The notes under the pieces are model-generated. The model was not told where the DNA came from. It worked only from the letters and a program-made list of their open reading frames with translations, and made no database searches. From contig NC_044552.1 of assembly GCF_007565055.1 (NCBI RefSeq), forward strand, positions 150,121,859-150,185,858: 64,000 nt of DNA, read 5' to 3'. The translations under genes and the position numbers were made by a program. This stretch comes from Rhinopithecus roxellana. Taxonomy: Eukaryota > Chordata > Mammalia > Primates > Cercopithecidae. Below are positions 1 through 13,288 of this stretch, in pieces. The first letter of the stretch is position 1. Each line of letters opens with the position of its first letter.

Positions 1-105
1 GACCCCCCCAACTCTTAGGAAGCCCCCCCACTCCTAAGAAGTCCCCTGGACTCCTAGGAACCCCCCAACTCTTAGGAACCCCCCTACTCCTAGGAAGCCC
101 TGTCC
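1..105. repeat. C-rich minisatellite, cut by window edge
   Basis: About five imperfect copies of a 20-25 bp unit of the form CCCCCCNACTCCTAGGAA. The array continues beyond the left edge. It lies in an intron of the presumed FRMD1 gene. Confidence 0.8.
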
Positions 106-795
106 CACCAGCTTCCCTCCCGCCGGAAAGCCTGGGTTAGACTCATGTCTTTTTATGCTCAGTTGAGTAGGAGTGAAAAGACAGAGCCATTCAGAGTGTT
201 CTAGGGCCGTGTGTCCACCTGGCCCAGGACGCAGCACCCTGTCTGAGGGATGCGTCCTGCCCAGTCCCTGTGTATGAGGCCGTAAAGAGCTTCCTCGTCG
301 CCCCAGAAAGGGGACCTCAGCTCTGCTGGTCTCTGAGTGTCCCCACGGCCCTGATGGTGGATGTGATGAGATCAGATGGGACCAGCCCCAGGGCTCAGTC
401 ACCCAGGGCCATCCAGGGTCACAAAACATCACTAGGGCCTCCCAGGGCCAGGCATTCCTGTCACTAACCCACTGTGTCCACCGTTGCCGTTGGAGTGTCT
501 GGTCCCCCAGTAAGGGGTGGTTGGCCTCCATCTCTGAGGTTTTACGCAAGCTGCGTGGTCTGTAACCTGGCGGGAATCGCCGTGCTAATCCCGCATCTGC
601 GCAGTAAGGGCCTGTTTTATCAGAGGTCAGGGAACGGAGCCAAAGCAGTCACCGCACCGAGAGCAAGGGGCCGGTATGGGCCTCGGGAGAAGCTGGGCGG
701 AGACCAGGGCCCCAGAACGGCAGGGAACTGCTCTGGGGAGGAGCCATGTCAGGCAGAACCCAGACCCCTGTGCTCATGGCTGCCTCCTCCCACAG
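106..795 (+). other. FRMD1 intron sequence
   Basis: GC-rich unique sequence upstream of the 796 acceptor. I see no convincing exon or repeat here. Confidence 0.4.
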
Positions 796-860
796 GCACT
801 CGCCAGGAACCCTGCGCCAAGGTCAGGACCAGAGGCCAGAGCACCGAGGCTGTGCACCAG
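796..860 (+). CDS. FRMD1: FRMD1 penultimate coding exon
   Basis: Acceptor CCTCCTCCCACAG, donor CACCAG then GTAGAG. In the frame that joins to the terminal exon it reads TRQEPCAKVRTRGQSTEAVH then Q. The first codon is split and completed from an exon outside the window. The other two frames are also open, so this frame is chosen by phase agreement only. Confidence 0.6.
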
Positions 861-2620
861 GTAGAGTCCCCGTCATGGGCCAGAAGCCCCGGGCCCTGCT
901 CCTCCACCCCCTTCTCCTAGGTCCCCTGTCAGGGGCCCGGGGGACCTTCCAAGGCCTATCAGAGATGCAGCGGGCAAGTCAGGGAGCAGCAAGGCTCTCG
1001 GGCACTGGGGCAGGTGGGCGTGGGTGGAGGCCTCAGCCGCAGGGCCAAGTGAGCCGGCTCACTGGGGGGAGTGAGGGGTCCTGCCTGGGGCGGGGGTGGC
1101 CGGGCCCTGAGTGTCACCGGGCCAGTGTAGGCAGGACCTGGACACCTGGGCCCTGCGACCTGCCATGTAGCAGACTGGCTACCCCCGTCCCCTTCGTCCA
1201 CCTCCTCCACCTGGGACCTGGTCCCATGTGTGCAGGGCTGCTCCAGGCCTTCCCCCACTTCCTGTGGAGCCCCTGAGCCTTAGGGTCCCCCCAGAGAGCT
1301 AGAGCAGAGGCAGTGCCAGTGGTTCCTGGATGCCCAGGTGGGGAACAGGTGGGCTCAGGGTTCCCCGTCAGGCTCCGAGTTGCCCTCCCAACCCCCACCC
1401 CCGACTCCACCGCAGGAGGGTGAGGCCCCTCTGGTCAGCCCTGTCCAGAATCCCCCTGGAAAGACAGAGAAAATCAGCTGTGGTTGATTAGTTATCGTGA
1501 TGCTGGATGGAGAGAGAACAGGGCTGCGCACAGGAGGCTGGATGGAGAGAGAACAGGGCTGGGCACGGGAGGAGGGAGGGGAGGCTGCAAGTCCTGGTAG
1601 GCACAGACTCATCCCAGTGGGGGTGATCCCAAGCCCAGGTCAGCCCACTCCGGAGGAGACGGCCGCCCAAAGCCGCCTGAGCTCTGGGCCAGGGACTGTC
1701 ACTCTTGAAAGACGTATTGATTGAAAACAAGAAAACACGCATAGAAGGGCAAGTCAGACCCTGGCGCTGGGCAGCCTTCAGCGTGGCCTGCCGCCTGCCC
1801 CTGCCCCCTGCTCCCTGCTGCCAGCCTCCAGGGGCTTCATCTGCCTCCTGGGAGCACAGTGGTCCAGGGCAGATCTGAGGGACTATGGCAGCCGAGAAGC
1901 TTGGGCTGGAGGTGTCACTTAAGGGCCATGACGCTGCCCACTGGACGCCAACCTGGATGAGACCTTGGACAGTCACCTCTGAACCCAGTTTCCTCCCGTA
2001 TAAAAATAAGAGGCCATTCTTGACGTCTGAGGTGCTTCCAGAGCTGGTGTTCAAGGCCCACACTCAGACCTGATCCTAAATCACACCAAACATTAAGAGT
2101 CCAGGTCCACTGAGTTAAAAGGCAGAAAGCAGCCCTGGGAAAGAAGCTAGGCAAGGTGGGGGCCTCCCAAAATGCTTAAAAAGAAAATGCCAAGCCTCTC
2201 TCACAGAGGCATATGCTGGGGGAGCCCGTCCAGGGGCAGGCTGGCCGTGCACAGCGGCGGAGGGTGAGCAGTGGCAAGGAGTGTGACTCTGTGGCCACCA
2301 GCAGGGTAGCTGCCATCTGCGGTGGTGGGAGCTGGAGGGGGTGGCAGGCCTCACCCCGTGTCCTCTCCCTGCAGATCTGGGAAATGAAAGCCGGGGTCAG
2401 TGAGGAGCCGCACAGCCGCAGCCTGGACGACACACGTCTGCACCAGCTGGCCCTGTACCCAGCGCCCACCTCACTCAGCCGTACCTTCCACTGTGCCCCA
2501 GACTGCGGGCTGGCAGCCCCCTGCGAGAACAGAGCCACTCTCCCCAGCAAGAGGTCCAGCAACTGCCTCACCCTGGACCTGTTCGGAGAGGCCCCACCCC
2601 TACAGGAGTTTGTGGTGTAG
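796..2620 (+). CDS. FRMD1: FRMD1, FERM domain-containing protein, last two coding exons (partial)
   Basis: Two + strand exons, 796-860 and 2375-2620, join in frame (phase 0 at the junction) and end at TAG 2618-2620. Together they encode about the last 102 residues, Ser/Arg-rich and without a visible fold, ending EAPPLQEFVV. The FERM domain itself would lie in exons left of the window. The call rests on convergent position next to KIF25, as I recall at human 6q27, and on a C-terminus that looks like the FRMD1/FRMD6 (willin) group; I cannot align it here. The end EFVV fits a class II PDZ-ligand pattern (inference). Confidence 0.7.
1503..1573. repeat. Two-copy tandem repeat of about 35 bp
   Basis: The segment TGGATGGAGAGAGAACAGGG plus flank occurs twice in direct succession (about 1503-1537 and 1538-1573). 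It lies within the last FRMD1 intron (861-2374), which otherwise shows nothing recognisable. Confidence 0.85.
2375..2620 (+). CDS. FRMD1: FRMD1 terminal coding exon
   Basis: Acceptor CTCTCCCTGCAG, stop TAG at 2618-2620. It encodes 81 residues beginning IWEMKAGVSEEPHSRSLDDT and ending LDLFGEAPPLQEFVV. There is no domain or transmembrane segment; the composition fits an unstructured regulatory tail. Confidence 0.72.
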   Translation: MWEMKAGVSEEPHSRSLDDTRLHQLALYPAPTSLSRTFHCAPDCGLAAPCENRATLPSKRSSNCLTLDLFGEAPPLQEFVV

Positions 2621-3895
2621 GCGCCATCCACCCAGCAGCGCTGTCTGCAGCGCCAGGCTCAGCCCCCGCCCACCCCACTGCCACGTGGCCCTCGGCCCTT
2701 CCTGCCCGCCGGACACTGCCCACACCTCTGCAGCCAGCACGCTCCACAGGTTCACCTGTAAGAGGTGTGGAGTGGCTCTGACATCAACCTTGGAGGTGAC
2801 AAACAGGTCCCGCACCTCATCCCTGTCCTCAGTGCACCCAGGAGCTCCTTCCATCGGGGTCTCCGGGGAGCAGGTTCAAGGTCTGGCTGTCGAGTGTCCA
2901 GAGAGCCATGGTGTTGGCCCCTGGGGCAGCCTGTCACCCATCCTAGTCTGGGAGAGAAGGTGACGCAGCTGGGCCCAGACCCTGGAGAGAGAGCTCTGCA
3001 GTTTCCCACACTGCCAGCTCCCCGGGAGACAGCTCCTGAGCCAGAGTTCACCGTGGTCATCACTGTGCAGGACCCAGGCTGCTCCTAGACCTGAACCCCT
3101 CTCTGCAACTCCTGTTCGCCAGCACTGGGCCTGCCAGACAGAGGCCCTTCTTGAGGTGCAAGCCCAGCTCTGTCACCTGAGATCCAGCCAGAGACCCTCC
3201 TCCACCATCCGCAGTCAATGGCTGTGCTTTCCCTTCCCGGTCAGGGCTTCCAAAGACCCCACTGCCCCGGAGCTGATGCTGACTCTGCTCCCATCTCAGC
3301 CATGAGGCCTCGGGACCCGCTCTGCTCACCGGTGGCTTCCTTAAGCCATGGCCCTGGCTGGGGTGGGGCTGGTGCAGCCCAGTTGGTGGAGGGGAGAGGC
3401 TTTGGTGACAGATGGGGAGTGGGGAACTGGCTATGCATGGCACCTGCTCTGACCCCGGTGGGCTCCATGGGTAATGCAACCTCGGTACCGTGGGCTCTGG
3501 AAGGCCACCAGGGTAGGGTCTCCGCAGGGCTCCTCCCCCTGCATGAGACTCCTGCACACGTGCAAACCTGCTGTCCTCTGCATTTAGAGGAATGGCCCTA
3601 AATGCAGGGCCTGCTAGTCTCAGGCCCAACACAGAGCACTGAGAGGCCACAGTGATTCAGCCCTGTGTCCCGAACACCACTGCCCCCTTCACTGTCTATG
3701 TGGTGAAGACTACGCCACACCACCCTCCAGCTCACTGGAGACAAGCATGAGCTTGAGCCCCATGGCCTGGTGCAGGACCGCGTGCATTGAGGTCACCTCT
3801 TTGACGGGTCCATCCAGGGGGGCCCTCTCCTTTCTGTGAAAGGGAATCATCTATGTGCCCCAGGCACGTGTAATAAAGAACCTGAGCGATGCCTC
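2621..3895 (+). other. FRMD1: Probable FRMD1 3' UTR
   Basis: GC-rich, no further open frame of note, running to a canonical AATAAA at 3872-3877. The 3' end is inferred. A second AATAAA followed by a GT-rich stretch at 6713-6718 could serve a longer isoform. Confidence 0.5.
3872..3877 (+). promoter_or_regulatory. FRMD1: Candidate FRMD1 polyadenylation signal
   Basis: AATAAA on the + strand about 1.25 kb after the FRMD1 stop codon. It is the first canonical hexamer downstream on this strand that I noticed. Confidence 0.5.
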
Positions 3896-4269
3896 CTGCT
3901 TTAACCAGGACCCGCCTGCCTGGGGGGCTGGTGAGACGCCGGCTGTAACTCACTCAGGGGTATCGGTCACAGAAGGTTGCGTTCTGTAGATGGCCATGAG
4001 CCCCAGTGCTGCCGAGGGCAAGACCATCCACAATGCAACAGGGGAGGGCTGCCTAGTCCTGGCTCAGATGTGGGCATGTGGGCACTTCCCAAAGCCATTT
4101 CCATTAGTACAAGATAATTAATTAGCCCTGGTCCGGGGCAATGACCGTCTTCTTCCCTTGAAGAAACGAAAGCAAGAGCCCAGTCCCGTAGACCATGCGG
4201 GAAGGCACACACCAGTGTTGGGGAGACACAGCAGGCGGTGTCCGCCACGAGGCAGGGTCTGAGCTAAGA

Positions 4270-4553
4270 CCTACACGCACACGTGCACACGCACGCACAC
4301 ATCCACACACACATGCACACATCCACACACGCACACATCTGCACAGGCACACATACGCACACATCCACACATGCACATGCACGCACACATCCACACACGC
4401 ACACATCCACACACGCACCACATCCGCACAGGCACACACACACACATCCACACACACACATGCACACATCTGCACATGTACACATCCGCACAGGCACACA
4501 TACGCACACATCCACACACGCACACATCCGCACAGGCACACACGCATGTGCAC
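4270..4553. repeat. CA-rich compound tandem array
   Basis: Interleaved 6-, 10- and 16-bp units such as GCACACATCCACACAC and ATCCGCACAGGCACAC, about 280 bp in all. It keeps all six frames open and yields spurious His/Thr-rich or Cys/Val-rich proteins. Confidence 0.95.
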
Positions 4554-7538
4554 ACTCCCCGTGTCCAGGCTTCCCCTGCCAGTCACCTTCGCCACACGCC
4601 ATAGACCCCAGAGGCAGCAAAGGCTGGGCCAGCCCACCCCTAGCTTATGGAAGCGTCACCCTGCAGCCGGCCCAGCGCCTTGTGTCCTGGCAGAGGCGAG
4701 GCAGCCATGGCCCTTGGCTGACCTGAGAAGCCGCTGTGGCCCCACTGGGATTCCTATTTCTGTGCTTCCTCTGGCCCTTGTGGACAGACATGGAGAATTA
4801 TGCCAGATGCCTGTTAACTACCGGGTAGGCCTGCTCCGAAGACTCTAATCTCTGGTGTTCAGAGTACGTGGAGAGGACAATTAGAGGCCCGCTGCCCTGA
4901 GCCTTGCCCAAGAGAGGATGGCCGGGCAGGCCACATGAAGCCTATGTGGGCCACTGGCTCAGACACACCCAGCCAGGGCTGGGGCAGGCTCCCCTGAGGC
5001 TTGATCCTCAGCCTTGCTCACCGCCCCTTCCCACAGCCCCCTCCCACATCCACCCACACCTGGAGGGGCAGGAGCGGAGCTGGAAGCAGAAGGCCAGCCT
5101 GGGAGGGGCCCTCCTTCCCAGAGAGAAAGCAGCAGAGAGCTGGGCTGCGGGAAGTCGGGGAAGCCAGGCTTTCCTTTTGCACAGATTGAGATCAGAGGTC
5201 TTTTAGGCAATACAGCTATTTTGCAGGAAAATGGACACCGACTGGTAGGGACAGGGATGGTTCCTAAGAAGGAAGGGAGGGGCAGGGCTGGGGGTGGTCT
5301 GCAAATGGACAGAGGCCGCTGTGTACAGGGGGGCATGTGGCCTCCAGGTGGCATGAGGCAGGCAGGTGTGAGAGGGGCACAGGGTAAAGTCCCCAGTCCC
5401 TGTCCTACCCTGTCAGTGGACAGGAAAAGAAACCCACCTGTCCCAGTCCCTGCGGACCCCTGAGGAGCAGGCCAAGGACCTCCAGCATCACAGCTTCACA
5501 CGACCAAGGCTGGGGTGGCTGGTCCTGTGGCCGGGGCCAGGTCTGTGGTCAAGCCAGCAGGTCCAGACTCGTAAGAACCACCCAGAGGGCTTGTTGGGGC
5601 TGGGTTTCTGGGCCCCCCACTGAGTCTGCTTCTGTGGGTCTCGCTGGGACCCGGAACCTGCATTGCTGCCGCGGGGGTCTGGGTGGGGTGTGGGAGGCGG
5701 CAGATCCTGCTCCTGGGGGCAGTTGGTCTGAAGCAGTGACAGGGTGACCCTGGGCAGGGTGGGGCCGGTTCCCTCTTGCCTGTGTTGAAGCATGGCCCCC
5801 TCTGGGCCCCCAGCCATCAGTTCAGCCTCCCTCACGGAAGATGGAGAATTCCAGACAGCGCTCGTCCTTCCTCCAGGAGAGCCTGCTCCATCCATGGTGA
5901 TTGAGGGCCTGAGTAGCTATGCTCTTGGGCTGAACCCCAAGCAGGAGGAGGCCGGGGTCCTCAGGTGCCCATCTGGGAGGCCCGGGGCAGCCAGCAACCG
6001 CCTCTGTGTCTGGGCTGTCACAGGAGAGGGGTTCCCAAGCCGAGCATCAGCCCGTCATGGCCCATGGACTCTGGGTTCCCAGGCAGGGGAAATGTGCCAG
6101 AACCACAGGGAAGGCCGAGCTCTGGGGCCCTGCCAGTGCGTTCACGAAGTTTTATCATTTCGTAAAACTTGCAGAAAACTCAGCCGTCCGTGTTTGGGAC
6201 CAGCGGCCCCTTCCACTCAGGGTTCATCTGTCATGCTCCTTTCACCTTGAGGGGCACTGAGGGACCTGGGGGTGTGTGGGACCCGCGTAGGGAGGCTGAA
6301 CTGGACACGCACTTGGCTCGGTCTGCTGGGAGACATTTCGGGGTTCCCAGTCATGTCGTCTCTACCTGTAGGAGCACCAGGGAGTCTCAGGACAGGATGG
6401 CCAGGGCCAGAGGTCACCTGGCGAGGTGGACATGTACTCCCAGCCTGGGAGGTGTGGGGACTGCAAGAGAAACAGAGCTAGCAGTGGGAGGTCGGATGTG
6501 GTAGGAAATGCGGGTCCTGTAGCCGGGCCCACGACCGTTCTCACAGTGGCGAGCCGTGATGGGGAGGCTGCCTTCCGGGTGCCAAGGTTAGAACACAAAC
6601 CCGGGCAGCCCTTCCAGGAGAAAGCTGGTATTCTACAGAGGCGTGCGAAGAGACGACCATGCGGTGGGGAAAATGGCCTGGGTCAATTGCTTATTAATCA
6701 CAGGCAGCTACCAATAAAACCGTCACCAAATATTGTGTTACTGTGTTTTCCAGCTTTTTAAACGTTGTGATGTGATTTTTTTTAATGTTTCTGTGTTTAG
6801 ATTTATCTTCATACTTTAGAATTTGTAATCTTACCTTTTTCCCTGAAGGAGGGCTCCCCATCACCATCTAACCATGGAAGTTTCAGGCCTCAAAATGGGG
6901 CCAGGGTGGGGACTGTGATCTCAGAGCCTCAGGTCACACAGCGGCTGCCACTCCCTGCTCACATGCCCTGGCTACGGATGAGGCCCCCAGGCCACCGGGA
7001 ACAGGCTGGGGCTCCCTCCCAGCTCGCCGCTGGCCCGTGCCTGGTTCTCCGGCCACCCCAGTGTGGCGGTGTTCATCCTGAGTCCCCTCCTGGCTCTGCC
7101 CTGGCGTCTGTGCTCAGGTGACCAGCCAGGCCTCCCGCTGGCAGGGGTGTGGTTCTCTCCAGCCACTGCTGCTGTCACCAACCAGTGCACCCAGCAGGAA
7201 CCGGACGTCACCGCCACCAAGTGGGGACCTGTTTGCTGCACCCTCTGTCGTCCGTCCTTGAACATCAGGACTATTGTCCGCCCACAGCCCTGGACATCCA
7301 CAGTGTTGGGGCAACGGCAGGGCCTGGCGCAGTGGGAGAAGAGGAAGAAGCGCGTCCTCAGAGCAAGATGCAGGACTGTGCCCTGTGGGGTGCGGGCCAG
7401 GCTCCCTCCTGAGCGGACATGGGAACACAGAACAATGGGAACAGGCCACCGAGCATGGGCCAGCCTCTAATGGGGGGTCTCTGCAGGAGGTGGACTGGGA
7501 GGTCGGCGCACCTCAGGAGCCTCCGGAAAGCTCTTTAT

Positions 7539-7834
7539 GGCCAGGCACAGTGGCTCACGCCTGTAATCCCAACACTTTGGGAGGCTGAGGCGAGCGGATC
7601 ACTCAAGGCCAGGAGTTTGAGACCAGCCTGGGTGACCTGGTGAAACCCCATCTCTACAAAAAATATAGAAATAAAATTAGCTGGGCATGGTGGCGCCTGT
7701 GGTGCCAGCTACTCGGGATGCTGAGGCAGGAGAATCGCTTGAGCCCGGGAGGTCAAGGCTGCAGTGAACTAAGATCATGTTACTGTACTGCAGCCTGGGT
7801 GACACAGCAAGACCCCGTCTCAGAAAAAACCAAA
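7539..7834 (+). mobile_element. Alu (older S/J type), + orientation
   Basis: Full dimer from GGCCAGGCACAGTGGCTCAC to a short A-rich tail, flanked by GCTCTTT direct repeats. Diverged sites point to an AluJ/AluS age class. Confidence 0.9.
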
Positions 7835-10800
7835 ATGCTCTTTGTTCTCTGAGGAAGGGGCTGCCCAGCAGAAGGTGGAGGGAGGCCATGAGGCTCCAGT
7901 GGCCCTGACAGTGGAGGGGTGGAGTGCTCTGCCTGTGGGCTGGGGTGCATGTCTGGGAGGCCGGCACTGTCCCCCACGGCGGCAGGTGTGTGAAGCGAGG
8001 CATCCAGCGGGGATCCGGGGCCGCCTCCTCGCAGCCTCTCCTTGTGCTTGGCTTCTCATATGTGATTCCTGGGGACAGGTGCCCTGGGCTCCCAGAGAGG
8101 CTGCAGGACACACACCAGCCCCGGCGTGTCCACTGCGCTGTCTTCCCTCTGGTCACTACAACAGGTCCTCACAGGCCGTGTGGCCTCACTCCGCCCACTC
8201 CTCAGGTTCTGGAGGCTGGAAGTCCAGGATCGAGGGGCCGGTCAGTTTCGTTCCTGGTCCAGGCCCCTGGCCGCTGCATCCTCTCAGAGCGGAAGGGGCT
8301 TGGGAGCTCCCAGGGCCCCTCTTCCAAAGGCACTCATCCCACCTGTGAGCCTCCACCCTCATAACCTCACCGGCTCCCACAGGCCCCACCTCCTAACACC
8401 ATGGCCTTGCTGGTGAGGATTCCCACACAGACGTCGGGGGACGCACTCAGCCCTCCCTGCATTGCACGCTGGGACAGATCCAGCTCATCGGTCTCTATCC
8501 TGGTCTTGGAATCTTCAAGGCAGGAGCCTCCGGCATTGACTGCGGTCTCCTCGGTGCCAAAGCAAGACCCTGGTACAGGAGGCAGCCAATAAATGGGCAC
8601 AGAACGGGTGAAAGAGGGAGGGAGAGGCCAGGGGTTAGTGCTCTGTGCACCTCAGTGGGCGGGGCTGGCTTGCTCTGGCACACAGGCACTTTCAAAGCAC
8701 GTCAGCTTCACCCGCTTCAAAGCTCACGTTCATGAAAGACATTGCAAAACTCAAACCAAACAGTAAATAAATTAAGACATCTCTAGGACCTAAAAGGATT
8801 TCAACACAATGTGAAAAATGTTGGCAAAACATGCAAGCGGGCTTTGTGAGTTTTGAGGGATTACTGAGTTGTGACAATGAGTTCTGGTCTGCTTGGGGGA
8901 GCTGCAGCCGCGCTTCCTTCTGTCCGCTGTGGTCCTGCTCCAGCCCCTGCTCTTCTCTGACGTCTCTTTCAGGCAGATGTCACCCACCCCTTGGGACTTC
9001 TCCCCGGGTCGCTAGCCCAGACCCTCCCCTTGGCTCAGGTGGTTCCATTTCTGCCCCTTCTGAGGATGCCTGTGTGTCTCCAGGACCACTGCTCCAGTCC
9101 TTGGTGCAGATCAAAGCCACCCTTCACATGCGGCCTGAAAATGTAGACTGGCCGTCTTCCGGGCTGGGCTGCCACCTCCACCACCTCACCTGCGACAGAA
9201 ACCCTGTGTTTTTCAGTAACCACATTCCATGAACACCTCCTGACTGCCTTCCAGAACACACAAAGATCAACAAAGCTCAGAATCCAGTCCCGACGTCATG
9301 TCACGAAGAGCAGGTAGTCCATCAAAGGGATGGGCCCCATGAGTGAAGGGTTGAGACACCAGCTTGCTCTGGCTGTGCCAACTGTATATACCTCCTTGTC
9401 CACCCAGGCTGAGCCAGAGTCTGGCCACACCCACCTACCCACCCACCCTGCATTGTTCTGGCCCCCCTGCATCCCGGGGCTTGCCCGAGGAGCGTGGCTG
9501 AAACTACAGAGCATCCCTAGCACTTTAGGGGAACAGATGTAAAATGTCCGTGGGTTTTGGCCAAGCTCCACTAAGAAGGGAGAAGGTCCAGGGATTTAGG
9601 AGACCCCCAGGGTGTCGGTCACCCAGGTCCTGCCCACTGGGATAACAGCTCGCTGGCCTCCCACAGCAACACCCCCAGGGTCAGCATTCCACCACCTCGG
9701 TCTCCACAAATGAGGTGTCTTCCATTTCTGCTAACCAAGCAAAGTCAGCGACTGGATTACAAGTTCCCAGGCCCAGGGCCTTGGCCTCGGCAAGGCTGCT
9801 GGGCTCACACCGTGCTGAGGCGGCCACGGCTGCCCCAGCCACACGTAGGCCCCCGACTTGCCCTCTGTGCGCTCCTCCTGCCTCCTCCGACAGCTGCTCT
9901 TTCCCCAAGTATCAGGGCTGGGCCAGGCTGTTCCCGAAGTGAGGTCTGTAGTTAATTCAGATTCCAAGATGAGCCTGGTCCCAGACAGTCCTAAGGGAGC
10001 ATCCAGGGCCACAAGCCGCACTGTGTGGCCACTCCCACCACTCCCCAGGGCCTGTTCCTGGCTACAGGGGGGCACAGGGAGCCTGCGGAGGAAAGGGCAG
10101 GCAAGAGAGATCTGGGGCAGCTGGGTGTCCCCACCATATCTGGCCCCCTCCTGCCTCACACTAAACGATGGCCAGGGTGGGACCCTCGGCATGCAGGGTC
10201 TTCCAGCGAGTACCAGCAGGCCGGCGGCTGGTGTCTGGGACGCTCTAGGACGGCGTGTGCGCCCCTCACAGAGTGATTATAGTACAGAACACATGGTCCT
10301 GCATGGCCAGACACTTTGTCATTCCCCCTTTGCCACTGTGGACCTTTCAGGCCTCTGCACAGAGGCTGCCCCTGCAGGGAAGCCCCCGCCGGACCCCGAA
10401 ACGGGGCCAGGCCCCTGTTGTTCCGCTCTAACAGGCACCTGTCGCAGCTTCCACACCCTGGGTGGCCGCGGTGTCTTCTGTCCTCCCCATTTGGGCTGTA
10501 TTCCCCACATGGCCTCCACGCGCCGCCTCAACCTCTGCTGAGTGTTTCCTCCCACAGGTCACTGGCAAATCTCTTCAAAACCAGTGGCCTCTGACCCGCT
10601 ACAAGCTGAAGAGGGCAGGGTTGTTTATTCCAGCCTTGCAGTGTCCTCCAGACGAAACCGCGTGGGCCCCCATTCCCCCCCCAGCGACCCCGGCCCCCTG
10701 CAATCTTCCCTCCTTGGGGCCTGGGTTCCTTCCCTTCCTCCTCTCCTCTCCTGAGCCTGCCCATGTCACAGGTTCTGTGGCCAAAGGGCCTGAGGGAGGC

Positions 10801-12906
10801 AAGGAGGGGGTGCTGTCCAGGTTCAAGGCGCCCCTCCAAGCATGCCTCGTCCAGCTGTGAAGTGCCCAGACATGTCAGCCCTGGGAACACAAACCTCACA
10901 TCAGAGTCACGGGCTCACCCCGTAAGGTGGCTCTCGTGCATGAACAATTGTGCCCTAGGTCAGCGCTGAGGAGGTCTGGTTGTGTGCAGTTTGCAGAAGC
11001 CACGAGTGTTTTTGGAGATGCATTTCTCCGTGGCGCTGGGACTGTCCACTTCTGTGAGAGAAGGAGCCATACCACGACGGAGGGGGCAGACACTCCTTCC
11101 TGCCCACTCACAGGCACTGCAAGTCAGTAAGTTCTCGAGCTTCCACAGCCTCAGCGTCTTTGCTTTTCAAATGGGTTGATCCTGAACACCTTCAAAGGCC
11201 CAGAGCCAAGAGGAAGAAGCTAATGAACATGAAGATAGTAACCCCAGAGCAGAGTTGTTAATCGACAGGACGTTTTAGTCACTGACTAGTTTTGGGGTTT
11301 TTCGTGTATTTTTCCTGGGTCTTTCCCTCCCTCTTCCTTCTCAGGGGCAGCGCATCAGCACCATGGTGATGGGCCATTGAAATCACTGGTGGTGGCCGGC
11401 GGTGGGGCGAGTGCCTGCAGCTCCACACCCTGGAGACTGGGCTGGTTTGCTCTGAAACCCTGGCACTCTGGGTGTGGCGAAGTGGACCAGGGTGAAGACT
11501 GGACCCAGGCTTCCTTCTAGGAAATGAGGAGTTGGAGTGAGAGGTGGACGAAAACCTGGGAAGCGAGGACTCAGCTGCACGCCCCGTGATGGGACAGAGG
11601 GGCCCAGTCTGCAGCGTGGGGATGTCGAGGATGGCAGGCAGTGGGGTCCACTGCCTGGGGCCCAAGCGTCCCGCACGCCCACTGCCTCAACTCCCAGTCT
11701 CTGTAGACGCCCTTGCTCTAGGCTGTGACTGGCAGGTTCCTGAGTCACTCACCTCTGCCATCCTGCGTAGAGGCTGGTCAGAGCCTGTCCAACACTTCCC
11801 CAGAGGGAAGCTCTGCCATTTTCACATGGTGCACGTCTCGGGGGCACCGCTGTGGGCCCCACGCGGCTGTGGGCGAAGCGTCCATGCAAACCTCTACAAA
11901 GGCAGCTTGGTGATCGAAATGCCGGCCTTGCTCAGAGAGGAACTTCATCAAACACACAAAGAAGGCTTGTCGAGTGTCACGCGGCTCCGCCAGGCTGCCC
12001 CTTGGGTCACGCTATGGCAGCAGCTCCGGCCCTTCAAGGTCAGAAGGAGGACGGCAGGGCCTGGCGGCGGCTGTTGCTCGGTGCTGCTGTTTAGTGCAGG
12101 CTCCACAGAGAAGCTTCCGTCTCAGGGGGCTGCCGCCTCCTGTGTCCGTCATTTGTGCATCGATGTCTCTGTCCTACTAAAGGAACTTTGCACCTCAGCA
12201 AGCCGGTGAGGGGCTTCCTGAGCCAGGGGCATCTGCCTGCCTAAGGGCCAACCCTAAAGAGAAGTTTGGTTTTATTTTGGGCACTGAGGGAGCATCTCAG
12301 AACCTGTGGGGTCACTCAGGTCATCACAATGCTGAGGGGACACAAGTGACATTGAGCAGACGGGCACCAGGGATGCCAGGTCCCCGCAAGGCACAGGACA
12401 CGCCCACCCAGCAAATACCATCCCGGGGACCACATGGCTTTAGCCCCCATCAGACATTCACAGGTGGAAATCCTGCATCCGGTGATCCAGGCCTGAAACC
12501 TCACACTGTTCTCCATGAAATTAGGAAGGATTACTTCTGCAGTTTTGATGTACATTATGTGTCAGAGATGCAACAGTCACATAAACCAAGAGAAGCTGAA
12601 ATTGTAACATTACCGAGAGGTTTTCACCATTTACAAAATTATATCAAGTTGCTACACCGCTCATGACACGTGAGTCACGAATGTGACCCTTCCGTGTCCG
12701 TCTGCTTTTTGTAGCGGCCACATTTGTGGAGATTTTACATGCCCATGCGTGCACACACACAGATACAGTCACTTGGCCCTTATTTTTAAATTGTGGAATA
12801 TATATACATTGAATATTGTCTTCCTTGTTTTACCCAAACTCATTTACTTCGCAGTGTGTTCAGGTGTAGTTGTTTTGAAAGTTTTACAAATTGAAATATA
12901 TGTATG

Positions 12907-13205
12907 GGCTGGGCGCGGTGGCTCAAGCCTGTAATCCCAGCACTTTGGGAGGCCGAGACGGGCGGATCACAAGGTCAGGAGATCGAGACCATCCTGGCTA
13001 ACACGGTGAAACCCCGTCTCTGCTAAAAAATACAAAAAACTAGCCGGGCGAGGTGGCGGGCGCCTGTAGTCCCAGCTACTCAGGAGGCTGAGGCAGGAGA
13101 ATGGCGTGAACCCGCGAGGCGGAGCTTGCAGTGAGCTGAGATCTGGCCACTGCACTCCAGCCTGGGCGACAGAGCAAGACTCTGTCTCAAAAAAAAAAAA
13201 AAAAA
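12907..13205 (+). mobile_element. Young AluY, Old World monkey type
   Basis: Near-consensus full-length Alu with GGCTCAAGCCTG, GAGACGGGCGGATCA and CTAGCCGGGCGAGGTGG, flanked by GAAATATATGTATG-like direct repeats. These diagnostic bases differ from human AluY. Confidence 0.92.
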
Positions 13206-13288
13206 GAAATATACGTATGTATACATAGAGAAAAATTCCTTTTATTTCTCCAGTATATTTTTATTTTTATTATTTATTTTATTTATTT

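Noticed and set aside
474..920. 148-codon open frame covering the 796-860 exon
   Set aside because: The frame includes intron on both sides; only the part between the acceptor and donor is likely coding.
4195..4848. Long open frames on both strands (His/Thr-rich or Cys/Val-rich)
   Set aside because: Created by the CA-rich tandem array at 4270-4553, which lacks stops in all frames. No splice, domain or conservation signal.
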